Shown here piece after piece: positions 41,855 to 52,900 of a DNA stretch of 64,000 nt. The stretch covers positions 45,558,192 to 45,622,191 of the forward strand of contig NC_133657.1 of NCBI RefSeq assembly GCF_009905375.1, read 5' to 3'. This DNA comes from Apium graveolens. Taxonomy: Eukaryota > Streptophyta > Magnoliopsida > Apiales > Apiaceae. Positions within the stretch are counted from its first letter, which is position 1. Each line of letters opens with the position of its first letter. The translations under genes and the position numbers were made by a program. Under the pieces are notes generated by a model, which was not told the origin of the DNA, searched no databases, and worked only from the letters and a program-made list of their open reading frames with translations.

Positions 41855-44286
41855 ACTAGACTGGACTGGACTGGCAAGTAGGAGCAACTGGAAGCTTTAC
41901 TCGACCTTTATGACAAGTTTACCCTCGTCTCGAGATCCTACACAATTAATAATAACCTCATTATAATATATTCTCACCAACTCAACCTATTTACAACCCG
42001 AAATTAAACATAAATGGCACTTAGGCCTATATGCACGCAATTTATAATCACCTTATAAATATAGTAGTACACATAGCCACATATACTCATATACCATATT
42101 TAAGTAACAAATAATATCACACACACCATATTGCAACACTAGGCTTGGATGATCTCTCTCCACATCTTAAGTCACTTGATCGCTAAACTAGACAAAATCT
42201 CCAAATTTTGGCCTCCTAACTCGATGTGCCTTTACTAAACCATCCAAATCCTATTGACCCTCACTTGGGCCTTTCACTCTTCTGGCTTTATGCTATCTTT
42301 AAACTATAGTGGTCAACCTAGGCCTCACTCATAAATGCTCTAAAACTATGTGGTAAGTGAAGGTGCTTACTCTTGTAAATTTCAGAATGACATCTATGGT
42401 TTCTTGAGTGTATTAGACACTCTTACACTACAGGTTTACCTCCAAAACTTCTACACTAGACTCTTCTGATCATAAGGCAACTCCCAAACTTGATGTGGCT
42501 CAAGGGCCTAGCTTGGGCCTCCCTAGGTCTAAGCTTAAAGTCCATGGTTCTCCTGTTTTTCTGGGCAGAAAAGGTTCCGACTTGAACTAACTTGTGATAC
42601 ATTATTCTAACTAAAATCCTATGAACTATGGCTATAAAAACTCCTCTGACACTCCCTCTCACTAAGGCCCAACATGGCCTAATGAAGGCCTACCTATGAC
42701 ATGGTCAAAACTTCCAATTTCTAAGTTGCAACAAAACTGTCCCCCGCTGGACAGATTTTGTGATTCCACTCGTGCACCTAACCAACGTCTTACAAACCTC
42801 CAACAGTCACCTAAAACCTATTGTATACTCCTCGTGTTAGCTTCTGGTGGCTTGGGCCTCAAAGTGCACAACAAATGCTCACTCAAAACTTCCCCATAAA
42901 CTAGTGCATCAAATCTGGAAAAATGCAAACACTAACTAATCCCTTTCCACCTTGACTCCCACTTATTAACCAAACATCCAACCTTTACCAAAGAAAAACT
43001 AGTGCATCAACATTCTAAAATAGTTCCTCAACAGGAGTGGAGATCATCCATGCCCTAGAGTACCGGCATGCAAATAAAAATACAATATGCAACTCATGGA
43101 AAATACTTAACATGGTTTCGGCTAATCATGGAGTTTAAATTCTTGCAAATTCAACTTGTACCTATTACTTAACCTTAATAATCATGAAATATATCTTCTC
43201 TTAACTATTATTAAGAAATATATCATGGAAACAATCTATTTTAAGCACAAATAATTTGAATTTATAGATTTTTAAACATGAAAATATGATTTCGAGAAGA
43301 GTAGCATACACAACATGGTTGATCATCATATTAACATCTTAAAACTAGCATGCATGGCTAAACATGATTATATAGTGAAATTTCAGTAGTATGCAAAGGT
43401 TTTTAAAGCATGGTTTTTCCATAAAACACTTAGTTAAAACATATATAAAATGTATCTCATAGAGAGCTCTTATATTCACAAGAATCAAGAGTTTCTCTTT
43501 GGAGATCACACAAAAGCTACACATGCAACCATGAAACTTCATATCCCAAATCACAAAACTCTTGGGAAGTATATAAAATAAATGTAGGTGGAAGAATTAC
43601 ACTAGGGAAGATGAGAAATGGGATGGAAAAATGGAAGGGAGTGGGGAGGGGGTTCTCGGCCGAGAGGAAGATGGGAGGGAGGTGAGATGAGGGTGGAGTG
43701 TGGAGTGAGTGAAATGATTCTCATATTTTGTGCTTGGTTTTATGCTTTTGATTGACTAAAAGAAATGAGTGGAAATGAGAATGTACAAGAATAACCTCTA
43801 GCTAAAGTTAGGCCATTTTGCATGCAAGGTTAATGTGGTAATTTGGCTAACAAAATGTGAGTTAGTGGGGTTGTAAATGTCTCCTTTGCCCTTTAATAGA
43901 ATGGAAGAGTGATTTGCATGCAAGGGTTTCCATGTAATTTGCTAATAATTAACACACAATTTTAAAAGATTTATTTTTATAAAATAAAATAAAAGTTCAA
44001 AAATTATAAAATTTATACCATAAAATAACTTGGATTTTTAGAAATTTTATGAGATCACTTTTGAAATTTGGGAATGAGATAACTTTTAAAAGAAAATTTT
44101 CCAAGGTTTAGAATATTCCTTATAAATTAAAAATAAGGGTAATTAATAAAATTCTTGCTTTAAAAAATTTATATTCTACATAAAGCAACTTATAACGCAG
44201 CAAATTCCATTCACACAAACGTACAATCACTACATATATTTATAATCGGTTTTAATATTATATTACACAAAATGCCGATCGTAACA
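41855..44286 (-). repeat. Element A 5' LTR, outer part (U3 side)
   Basis: It resumes after B's target duplication with short ACTGG-type repeats (41850-41876). There is no supported gene. On the minus strand a TATA-like TTATATAC lies at about 43568-43577 and a CTCTCGGCCGAGAA palindrome-like word at 43653-43668, both plausible for a transcription start region. The end at 44286 (minus strand TGTTACGATCGG) is inferred from motif only; the following atatc could be the target duplication. Confidence 0.5.
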
Positions 44287-46181
44287 ATATCACTTTACTG
44301 CAATTAGGTCTTCTATATATATTGAACAAATAATATAATACAATGAATTTTGGACATGTGTTAGAATTGTATATCTAGCTTTCTCAGAAAAAAGAATTAA
44401 TTGATTTCAGTGAGTCAATTGGGAGATATAGGCTTTGTAGACGGAGAATAGAAATTTTCCGGGAAAGGGAAAATACCCTCTCTCTTTTAAAATGCATTGT
44501 TCTATTTAGCACAGTTATGCATAAATAAATAGTCATGATCTAGTGTGTTCAATAATTAATATGTGTATGTCAATATAGGATTCTAAAGGTCTAGCAAGGA
44601 GGGAAGAGGTAAACATGTTGTTAGACTGAATGGCCTAGGTGAGTGTAAACCTAAGTATCTATGTACTTATTCATGTTATAACATTCTTATTTTAAGTATC
44701 TAATTATGTGATCTCCATGTTTATCATAAGTGAGTACTTGGAGTAAGGTGATAATAGATATGAGATTCTGTTTATATTATATTTTGTAGCTTATGTAATT
44801 TTGAGTATAATTAGAGATCTTCTTTACACATATATGTTATGTATTTTTGAATGATACATGGAAATTGATTATTCTGACACATGAGATAATTATATGAATA
44901 TTAGACGTGTACATGAATTATGTGATTACTTATTTTCGAGCTATTACATGACAAATGTTAGTAAATGGATGGATATAGATTATTATATGACTGAATATAT
45001 TACAGGAAATGTTATACGCATAGAAATGAATACATAAATATATGAGATATGGACTTTTAGATCATCATATGTTGTATGCATAGCATGCTTTAGCATCAGA
45101 CTAAATTGGAGGTGTTGTGACGACAATCATACTTTAGTATTTGCAATTACATAAAAAAAAACCTTCGGGTTATAGAAGGAGCTGATCTTTATGGTTAGAC
45201 ATATACGAACCTAACTTGTTTGGTTAGATATATACGGAGCCAGTCTGTGTGGTCGGAGATATATGGTGCTGGCCAGACACACATGTAACCTTGAGGATAT
45301 GTGGAATAAAAAGGCAACATAAAGTTCACTAGTCACAATAAAAGTAAGGGAACAGAGTACCATATATCTATTGATTCAAATTATGCGACGGTACAAGGTA
45401 TGTGCTAGTTCCATTTTTCATCAATCATTCAATTATATTATTATTCCCGTTGAGGTATATATTATTACTTTCATTCAAACTAATTTCACACGATTACATT
45501 TCATACGTACATATAATTTTTTCCATGCCAGATGATTGAGAAATTGAGATATACTGTAAGTTTATAAGTAGATGGGACTGTGGAACAAGAATTTGAATAT
45601 TTACAACTGCAAATTTTTAAATTTCTATTGGTTTAATAAAACAAGCCTGAACTTAAAGAGATTTTATGGTTTTGCAGCTAAATATTCATAGTATATTATA
45701 TAACTTGGGACTAGAATCCACGTTTGCAACGGTGTACGATGTGCATTAGCCACTGTCCCATAGTCTAAAACTAATTTGCATATATTGTTGGTAAACCCAA
45801 AAATGTAATTTGAGTAGGATTGTAGTTCCCAGACTCCTGAGTTTAAAATGGTAATTCTAGGTTCGTTAGGTCCATGGTGATGCATATTAGTTACATGGTT
45901 GTGGAGTTCTGGTTAATATCATAAAACTAGAGTTTATCATAATATGACTTATTCTCAATTAGAATCTAAAAATTGCTTTATAGCCAATAACCAAATAATA
46001 TTACAGAAGAATTTTATAACAATAAAACTATTATAAAAAAAACTTTGCAACAATTTTAATATTATTTATGTCAAGATTTTTCTTCAAACTCACGATATTG
46101 AATCAGGAGTTTGCTAAACAAGAAACGGAGTCATGTAGTATGAATCGGAAGTTTGCTAAACAAGAAACGGAGTCACGTAGT
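44287..46181. other. Unassigned AT-rich sequence, no gene seen
   Basis: No coding region or RNA gene is supported. Three imperfect units of about 29 bases with a GGTTAGA(C/T)ATATACG core lie at 45190-45277. The sequence looks like old LTR or intergenic DNA. A 42-base tandem duplication closes the region. Confidence 0.5.
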
Positions 46182-46182
46182 T
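46099..46182. repeat. 42-bp direct tandem duplication
   Basis: TGAATC(A/G)G(G/A)AGTTTGC... at 46099-46140 is repeated at 46141-46182 with a few substitutions. It abuts the putative LTR start at 46182. Confidence 0.85.
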
Positions 46183-47243
46183 GTAATATCCTGTAATTTT
46201 ATTAATTAAATTAATAATAGAATAAAAAGGATTAAAATTTGTTATCGATTGGGATTTAAAATTTGGATTAGACTAATGGGCTTAAAATGTGGATCAGACT
46301 TGAATATGGATAATTTCTTGTTTAAGAATTAGGATTTTGTAACGTTATAAATACCCTATTCGTCTTTCTGGTTTTTATTTATAAAATTCATAGGGTTTTT
46401 ATACATAAATATCAGCAGTCTCGTAAAATTCATAGAATATTCACCGTAAGTCGAAATTCGATGAATGTGAACTTTTCATAAAAGGTTTTTCATTCTCTAT
46501 AACTTTCATGTTTTGTGTTTTTCAAGAAAACACTATTTAGAGGGTCAAAATGCTGAAAACAAATCTGGGTAGAATTGGAATCTGGGAAATTTTTAAGATT
46601 TTAGATGTTTCATATTTGAAGGGTTGCTGAGCATTCGATATGTGTCATAACGTGGATTATTTGTTTGCGTAACTGTAACTGAGGTAAGTAAGTACTCATT
46701 GCTCCGTATTACTTATTTGCTTAAGTGTTATGTAAGTAACATTACATTTCTCTGTATTATTTGTTTTCCTACATGTTTTGTAAGTGACTATTCGTTTCTC
46801 CGTATATTTTAAACATGAATTATCTGTTTGATTACGTAATTAAATCTTTTTGGCTCCGTATGTATTTTTTAACGAGCCTTATTATGTGTGATTAGATGTT
46901 CTCCGATATTGTTTTGCTTATTATAAGTATGATATGAACATGTGACTAATAAGATAATGAATTTCTGGAAATTCTCAGTCTTAGCCATGTATAAGAATTA
47001 GATCCCGATCACTGGGTAGTGTGATACATAGAACTTAGAACTAGTTTGCGCACGTTTCGAAAAACATCGATACCTTGTCAAGCTTTAGTTTCACCTAACG
47101 AGGGACGTAAACTAGCCCCCACTGAATAAGAATTAGAACCCGGTCACTTGAGAAATGTGGCAAAAAGTAGAACATGCCAATAACTGGAAAAGTGTGGCAT
47201 AAGGTGTGATTTAGGACTAGGGGACTTGAGAAAAGAATTTGAT
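46182..47243 (+). repeat. Putative LTR fragment (element H), host of element F
   Basis: It begins TGTAATATCCTG and has a good TATA box (TATAAATACC, about 46344-46353), a U-rich leader and no coding potential, as expected for a long gypsy LTR. F interrupts it at ttgat (47239-47243); the same sequence would continue at 61638. No partner LTR is visible, so this is tentative. Confidence 0.35.
47239..47243. repeat. Target-site duplication of element F, ttgat
   Basis: ttgat precedes F and is repeated at 61633-61637 after its TTACA end. Confidence 0.92.
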
Positions 47244-49299
47244 TGTAATAACCCCAATTTTTGGAGATTTTTGAAACCCGGATGAATAGTAACTTTTGCT
47301 GACAATGCTGATTAAGAAAAATTATCAGACCACGATATATAGGAGTACTGTTATGGAAATTCTAAGATCGTATTAGTATTCCATAAAGAAAATAAGTGTA
47401 TGTAAAAGCTGTCGGATTTTGAAAACGAGCACTTTTATTTTTCCCCGAGATTTCCACCAGACATTAAGGGATTTAAGGAATTAATATTAAGATGAAGGAT
47501 TTTAAATTCAAGGATTATAAAGGAGAATTAATTTAGGTATTAAAATTACCAAGAAGATTTTGTCAATAAAACCATTAAGGTATTTAACCAAACGATCAAC
47601 GAGATTGAGTGATAACCGGACAAAGAAATGAATAACGACTCTTGTAAATACCTTTGCAAGTGGCAAGGTAAGTGGATGGTTGATCAAACAAGAAACCAAG
47701 TGATAGTTAGGAAGGAATGGCTAGTTAATTATATAGTTAACTAGGGATGATCTCATCTCACCATAAATCACCAACACATGGTAAATGGTGAGATCATCTT
47801 TCACTAACTCCTTTGTTTATTATTAACCTAGCAAAATATCAAGACAACCCATCATTATCCACCACATTATTCCACCAACACAAGAAAGCAAAAGCATTTC
47901 CTCCCCCATTTCCATTGCTCTCGGCCAAAACAGAACCAGCACACTAAAACTGCTGTATCTCCTTCATTTCTGACTCAAATATTGTGTTTTATAGCTCATT
48001 GGAAAGGTATTGAGATGGCCTACAACTCTTGTTCACAAGTCGCGTCCAAATAATTATGGTAAGACCCTTATTTTTACAGTTCTTTAAATCGGACTTTTAG
48101 AAAATTCAAAGCCTAACTTTGTGTTCTTGATTTCTTTGGAAAGATCAAGCTTGTAGGAGGCTCCCTAAGGCTTCCTAGCAACTTAACACCTCCCAAGGAA
48201 GGTATAAACTTCAAACCCTAGCCTTTACTTTATTTGTTAGTAAGTTTAATGGTTGGTTTTGTGAAATGAGAAGCATGGATTGTGATTATTAGTAGTTTGG
48301 TTTGATTTGGAAGTGTTTTGGTAATTGAAGCTTGATTATAGTTCATAGGTCTTGATTGTGGTTGTTTGAGTTGAAAAACTTGGAGATTATGGACTGATGT
48401 GGTATGGTTTAGGTGAAGTTTTGTTGTATTGATGGTTATGAGTTGGTTCGTGGTTAATTGGAGTAGTTTAAACATTGGTAATCGCATAAACATAGCCGTC
48501 GTAATGTCCGATTTACTTTAGACTGCTTTTGTTCATAACATTTGGACCCGAGAACTCCCTGCTAGATTATGACCATTGCCATGTTTAGATAGTTCATGTT
48601 ACGAGCTTCGTTTTGATATGTAGTTCGTTTGATTCCGATGTACGGTTTAGGAGAAACGACCGTTTTAAGTAACGGCGTTTCGCGAACGAAACTTTTCCCC
48701 TCGCCTTACTTTGAAACATAGGTTAAAGACCAAAACGGGTTAATTAGTGTATGAAACAATTATGGTAAGAGTGTTAGGCAGTTGTTAAGACACTCGCAAA
48801 GGAATCGCCTTAAAACTTGTAATGGTTAAATTATAAAAAATGGTGGAGCCGAGGGTACTCGAGTGACTTAAGAGAATCAGTAAGCGCAAAGCGAGCGTTA
48901 GAGTCTAAGGTAGTTAGAGTATAGATTTACAAGTGACTTTGGTTTAATTCCAACTTACTTGTTTTTTATAGGTTACCAGACTCGTCTCGAGCCTTTTATC
49001 ACCCCCAGTCGCTCAGGCAAGTTTTCTACCCGTTATACTGTTGTTGTGATGTATATATGTATATGCATTATCTTGTGATAGATGCATGTTGGTTATTTAG
49101 CAAATTTTGCGATATATTGAAGCATGCTGATATGGTATATATATGCATGCCTGTTTCGTATTCTTGCCATATATATCTGTTGGTTCAGTTGATAATACCT
49201 ATGCTAGAGAATAGCGGTAATTTGCATATACCCTTAGTATAGGGACCCAAAGGTGAAAACATTTTCTAAAACCGGGAGTCGAGGATCCCGAGTAGATTT

Positions 49300-49338
<39 letters not shown>

Positions 49339-51644
49339 GGTTATAGTTTTCAAAACTATTAATCGAATAAGGTTTATTCGATAACTTTATTTTATTAATG
49401 AATATTATCTTGAATATTTATTCGAGGACTTATGACTCCTTTATATTATTTATTGAATATTACTTGGATATTCATTTGAGGATGTATGACTCCTTTATTT
49501 TATTTAATGAATATTATTTATAATATTCATTCGAGGTATTATGACTCAGCTTATTATTTAATGAATATTATTTCGAATATTCATTCGAGGGCTTGTGACT
49601 CAGCTTATTTATTTATTGAATATTATTTCGAATATTCATTCGAGGGCTTATGACTCAGCTTATTTTATTTATTGAATATTATTTGAATATTCATTTGAGG
49701 ATCTATGACTCCGATTATTTGCTGAGATATATTCTTTATTTTATTAAAGAATAAGGTGTCGATAATCAAACTCACTTTTGATTATTCAAATAAAGATAGT
49801 ATTTTCGTATAGGTATATCTTTGGATATTTAATATTCATTTCAAGTATAAGTTTCAAAACTTCTACTTCAATTATTTTTATAAAGATTATTCTTTATGGA
49901 AATATTATTTAAATAATAATATTCAGATATTTTCTAATATATTGGGACTGATTTATTTTGTTAAATCAGCATCACTCCAAACATTCTTAAAAATGTTTTG
50001 CGAGTCTTCAAAATGATTTTTAAAAGTTAGAGCGGATCCCAAAACTCATTTTTATATTTAAGATCCTCCTTTCGAAGGGGATTTAAATACTCGCTCAAAA
50101 CCTGAGGGATCCGGCTCTGTGGTGTGTTTTATATTCGCAACAAGGTTGCTGTTTTGTTAAATGAATCGATTACTTACCCAACACTCGGGAAGTAAAATTC
50201 TTGGAACAAGTTAATCCATTAACAGGCATCGCCTGGGAAATATCGGTGAGTTCTCCTTTCCAACTAGATACGACTTCTTGGTGGAGCCGTATCAACAAGT
50301 TTCTACTTGGGGAAAGGGGGAACGAGCTTTACGTTTCAGAGTCATGGATTTCATCTGAACTAGGAGTGGCGTAAGTGGTCGAGTGGCGCTGGCCCAGCCT
50401 TATTATATTGGCCCAAATGGCCTGGAAGTTCCGCTAAGGGGGTCCATTCCTTAGGAGTTCAGTGTTCGGTTGACAAGTAAATCCGACAGGTTCTCCTCTA
50501 CATGTAGAAAATGGTGGGGTTGCACTACTACGACTGATCATCGTAAGTGGTCTTCCTGGCGCGGCAAACTCCCGTAATGAGTTCATCATCCAATTGGATA
50601 TTTCTGCAACACTACCTAGAGCACTTCGATAGAAAGGCTACGGTTGGGCGATTGTTGAGTGTTGGCAGGGTCAAGTTTTCAAAATGATGTTTGCATCAAA
50701 TGAAGTATCTCGTAACTTCATTTTATTTTGATGATATTTTAAAGATTTAATCTATTCAAATCTGGTCTTGTAGTCTCATCTACGTGATGAACTTTTGAAA
50801 CTAATTATAACTTGAACAGTGGTAGTTCAAGTAGTATTTGGGAAAAATATAAGTATATTGGAGTATCTTGTAACTTCATCTTTTAAACTTATATCTAGTA
50901 AATGATTATCTTATGCATGACAAAGATTTTCGGAAAAACGTTGAGACAAGGTTAGATATATGAGATCACCTTGCAACGATATTTTTATACAGTTATACAC
51001 TGGAACTCTGTGTATATTATGCATGGAAGAGGACTTCCAAGATTTTGAAAAGTATATATGTATATATACTGAATATTTTACGATTTCATCGCATTAAGAT
51101 ATCAAACTTGGTTCATTTCTTTTGACCAAGACTTTCATGAGTACTATGAGAAGGCTCATATATTGTAAATTATTATACATATTATTTTGGTGGGCTTGCT
51201 GCTCACCCTTGCTTTCTTCTTTCATCACACAACATCAGATAGACAAGATGAACAGGACCAAGCTCCCAATTCGCGAGCGGATAGGAAACGTTCTGCAGCT
51301 TCCTATAGGCATTGAAGTCGCTGTAGCTAAGGTGGGAACTACCAATAGACTAGGCTTCAACTTTTGATGTACCAGATTTATGTATACTTATGAATTGTAA
51401 TAATGGCAAAGAAAATGTAAATTTATTCAGAAAACCTTTTAAGGTGTATTGGCAGATAATTGTGGAATAAAATGACTTGTGATTATTTTTGGATGTTCAT
51501 CTCTGAGACTATAACGTGTGGTGTGTGTGTTTATTGTGGGGTCACAGTACAGAGTAGTTGATTAATTATTAAGATTGGGTGTTATTAAGGGAAATGGAAC
51601 TCGTGACAACCCGGATCCCCGACCCCGGATTTGGGGGTGTTACA
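47244..51644 (+). repeat. Element F 5' LTR (4,401 bp)
   Basis: TGTAATAACCCC to GGTGTTACA. It shares the GTTTCGCGAACGAA block (about 48675), a TA run (49298-49338), a 55-bp array (six units) and the 39-codon frame with B, but the U3-like start and 50215-50695 differ. An inverted repeat (GATGATCTCA and TGGTGAGATCATC) lies at 47746-47798. No gene is supported. Confidence 0.92.
49388..49715 (+). repeat. 55-bp tandem array in F LTR, 6 units
   Basis: ATGACTC/GTGACTC recurs at 49432, 49486, 49541, 49595, 49650 and 49705. The 3' LTR holds the matching array at about 59375-59700. Confidence 0.85.
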
Positions 51645-51648
51645 GAAG

Positions 51649-51660
51649 TGGTATCAGAGC
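51649..51660 (+). promoter_or_regulatory. Element F primer binding site
   Basis: TGGTATCAGAGC, four bases after the 5' LTR; exact initiator Met tRNA complement. Confidence 0.92.
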
Positions 51661-52199
51661 TAAGCGTTATAAACCTCAGAGATGATGTGACGTTAAGATA
51701 ATAACTAAGATAATAAGAACTCTTGCCAAGTTCATAATCGGGGTACCTAATGTAGTACTGACAGTTAAAATTCTTATGGGAACCCTTATAAATATCATGA
51801 TAGAAGAGTAGTTCGTTATCGTATATGGTAGCGGGACTCCGAACCCTGAGGGTGAGGAGCAACAACGCGATGATGTTTTATTACTAATTGGAGATCAGAT
51901 TGTGGATCCGATAGAGCGTCCTAACGCAGGACCGGATGATGTTCATATTGAGGATGTAGCGGTTGAGGATGTTGTCCTAGAAGGGATTGTTGCTGAGGAG
52001 GATCCCGTGGAGGATCCTGACAAGAATGAATAAAGGACCACTGAGGAATTGATGACCATGGTTAGGGAAACTACCAGAGGTAGGATTGGCCGGTCACTAC
52101 CGGAGGTTCGTTCAAGTTTGTAAAGATAGTAGCCCCTTTAACGCGGCTTACTCGTAAGACTGAGAAGTTCGAATGGACAGAGAAATGCGAGAACAACTT
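51661..52199 (+). other. Element F leader, no gene recognised
   Basis: Collinear with B 10397-10598 plus 21784-22124. It holds the acidic open stretch ending TAA near 52033. Nothing diagnostic of gag is present. Confidence 0.45.
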
Positions 52200-52900
52200 T
52201 TAAGAACCGAAGCAAAGGTTGGTGACGTTCCCTATGTTGGCATTGCCGGATGGAAAATGAGATTTTGTGATGTGTAGTGACGCTTCGCATAAGGAATTAG
52301 GGTGCTTCATATACAGCACAGCAAGGTAATCGCGTACGCGTCAAGACAATTAAGGGAATATAAAATTCGATATCCCCACCCATGAGCTTGGGCTCGTGGC
52401 AATAGTTTTTCCCTAAAGATTGGAGGCACTACTTGTATGGAGAGAAGTGTAAGATTTACACAAACCATAGGAGCTCTATTAAATTTTTACGTAGAAAGAG
52501 CTCAACATACGCCAGAGGCGGCGGTTAGAGCTAATCAAGAATTATGATTGGGAGATTCTTTATCATTCGGGGAAAGCCAATGTGGTGGCTGATGCCCTTA
52601 GTAAAAAGGAGAGACCCAAGATGATAATGTCTTTGGGATAGTTTATAAGAGATTTTGAGAAAATGGAAATAGAAGTGAAGGTAACCGAAGCCGGTACCGA
52701 AAAGCTGTTTGAGATTGCAATACAGATCGAATTTTTGGAAAAGAACATATTATGCCAGAAAAAGTGATGAATGAAGGCAGAGAGTCAATGACTGGAGAAG
52801 AGATCCACACTGAGAAAGATGATAAGGGGATAGTGAGGTGTTCCTACAGAAATTAGGTTCCAAAAGTTTAAGAGCTTAAGGATGAGAACTTAGATGAGAG
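52200..52900 (+). pseudogene. Element F RNase H and linker remnant
   Basis: It matches B 22125-22850. Readable pieces are the ALPDG region, [10 protein letters not shown] in shifted phase, the YPTHELE codons (52372-52390), NVVADALSKKER (52580-52615) and a Glu/Lys linker interrupted by TAG at 52638-52640. It is not translatable as one protein. Reverse transcriptase is absent upstream. Confidence 0.65.

Larger units (their letters stand above)
1..44286 (-). mobile_element. Element A: decayed Tekay/Del-type Ty3/gypsy chromovirus, partial, split by element B
   Basis: Seen: reading the minus strand, a 5' LTR (44286-41855 then 6231-4769), a primer site, a leader with an ORF, gag, protease, reverse transcriptase, RNase H and integrase follow in Ty3/gypsy order down to position 1. 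The integrase end, any chromodomain and the 3' LTR lie left of the window. Every domain is cut by stops, so the copy is old and inactive. Element B occupies 6232-41849 inside the LTR. Known: the zinc-knuckle pattern, the IDSGATRSF protease motif and the initiator-Met primer site fit the Tekay/Del clade of plant chromoviruses. Inferred: the LTR's outer end at 44286 rests only on the terminal motif (minus strand TGTTACGATCGG), because the partner LTR is not visible. Confidence 0.75.

Noticed and set aside
45715..45790. tRNA-like stretch with clover-leaf-like words
   Set aside because: No acceptor stem pairing or conserved T-loop could be found by eye.
48230..48493. 87-codon minus-strand frame in F LTR (also 58214-58477)
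   Set aside because: Low-complexity Thr/Asn/Gln/Leu content in LTR DNA, duplicated only because LTRs are duplicated; B's matching region is not open over the same length.
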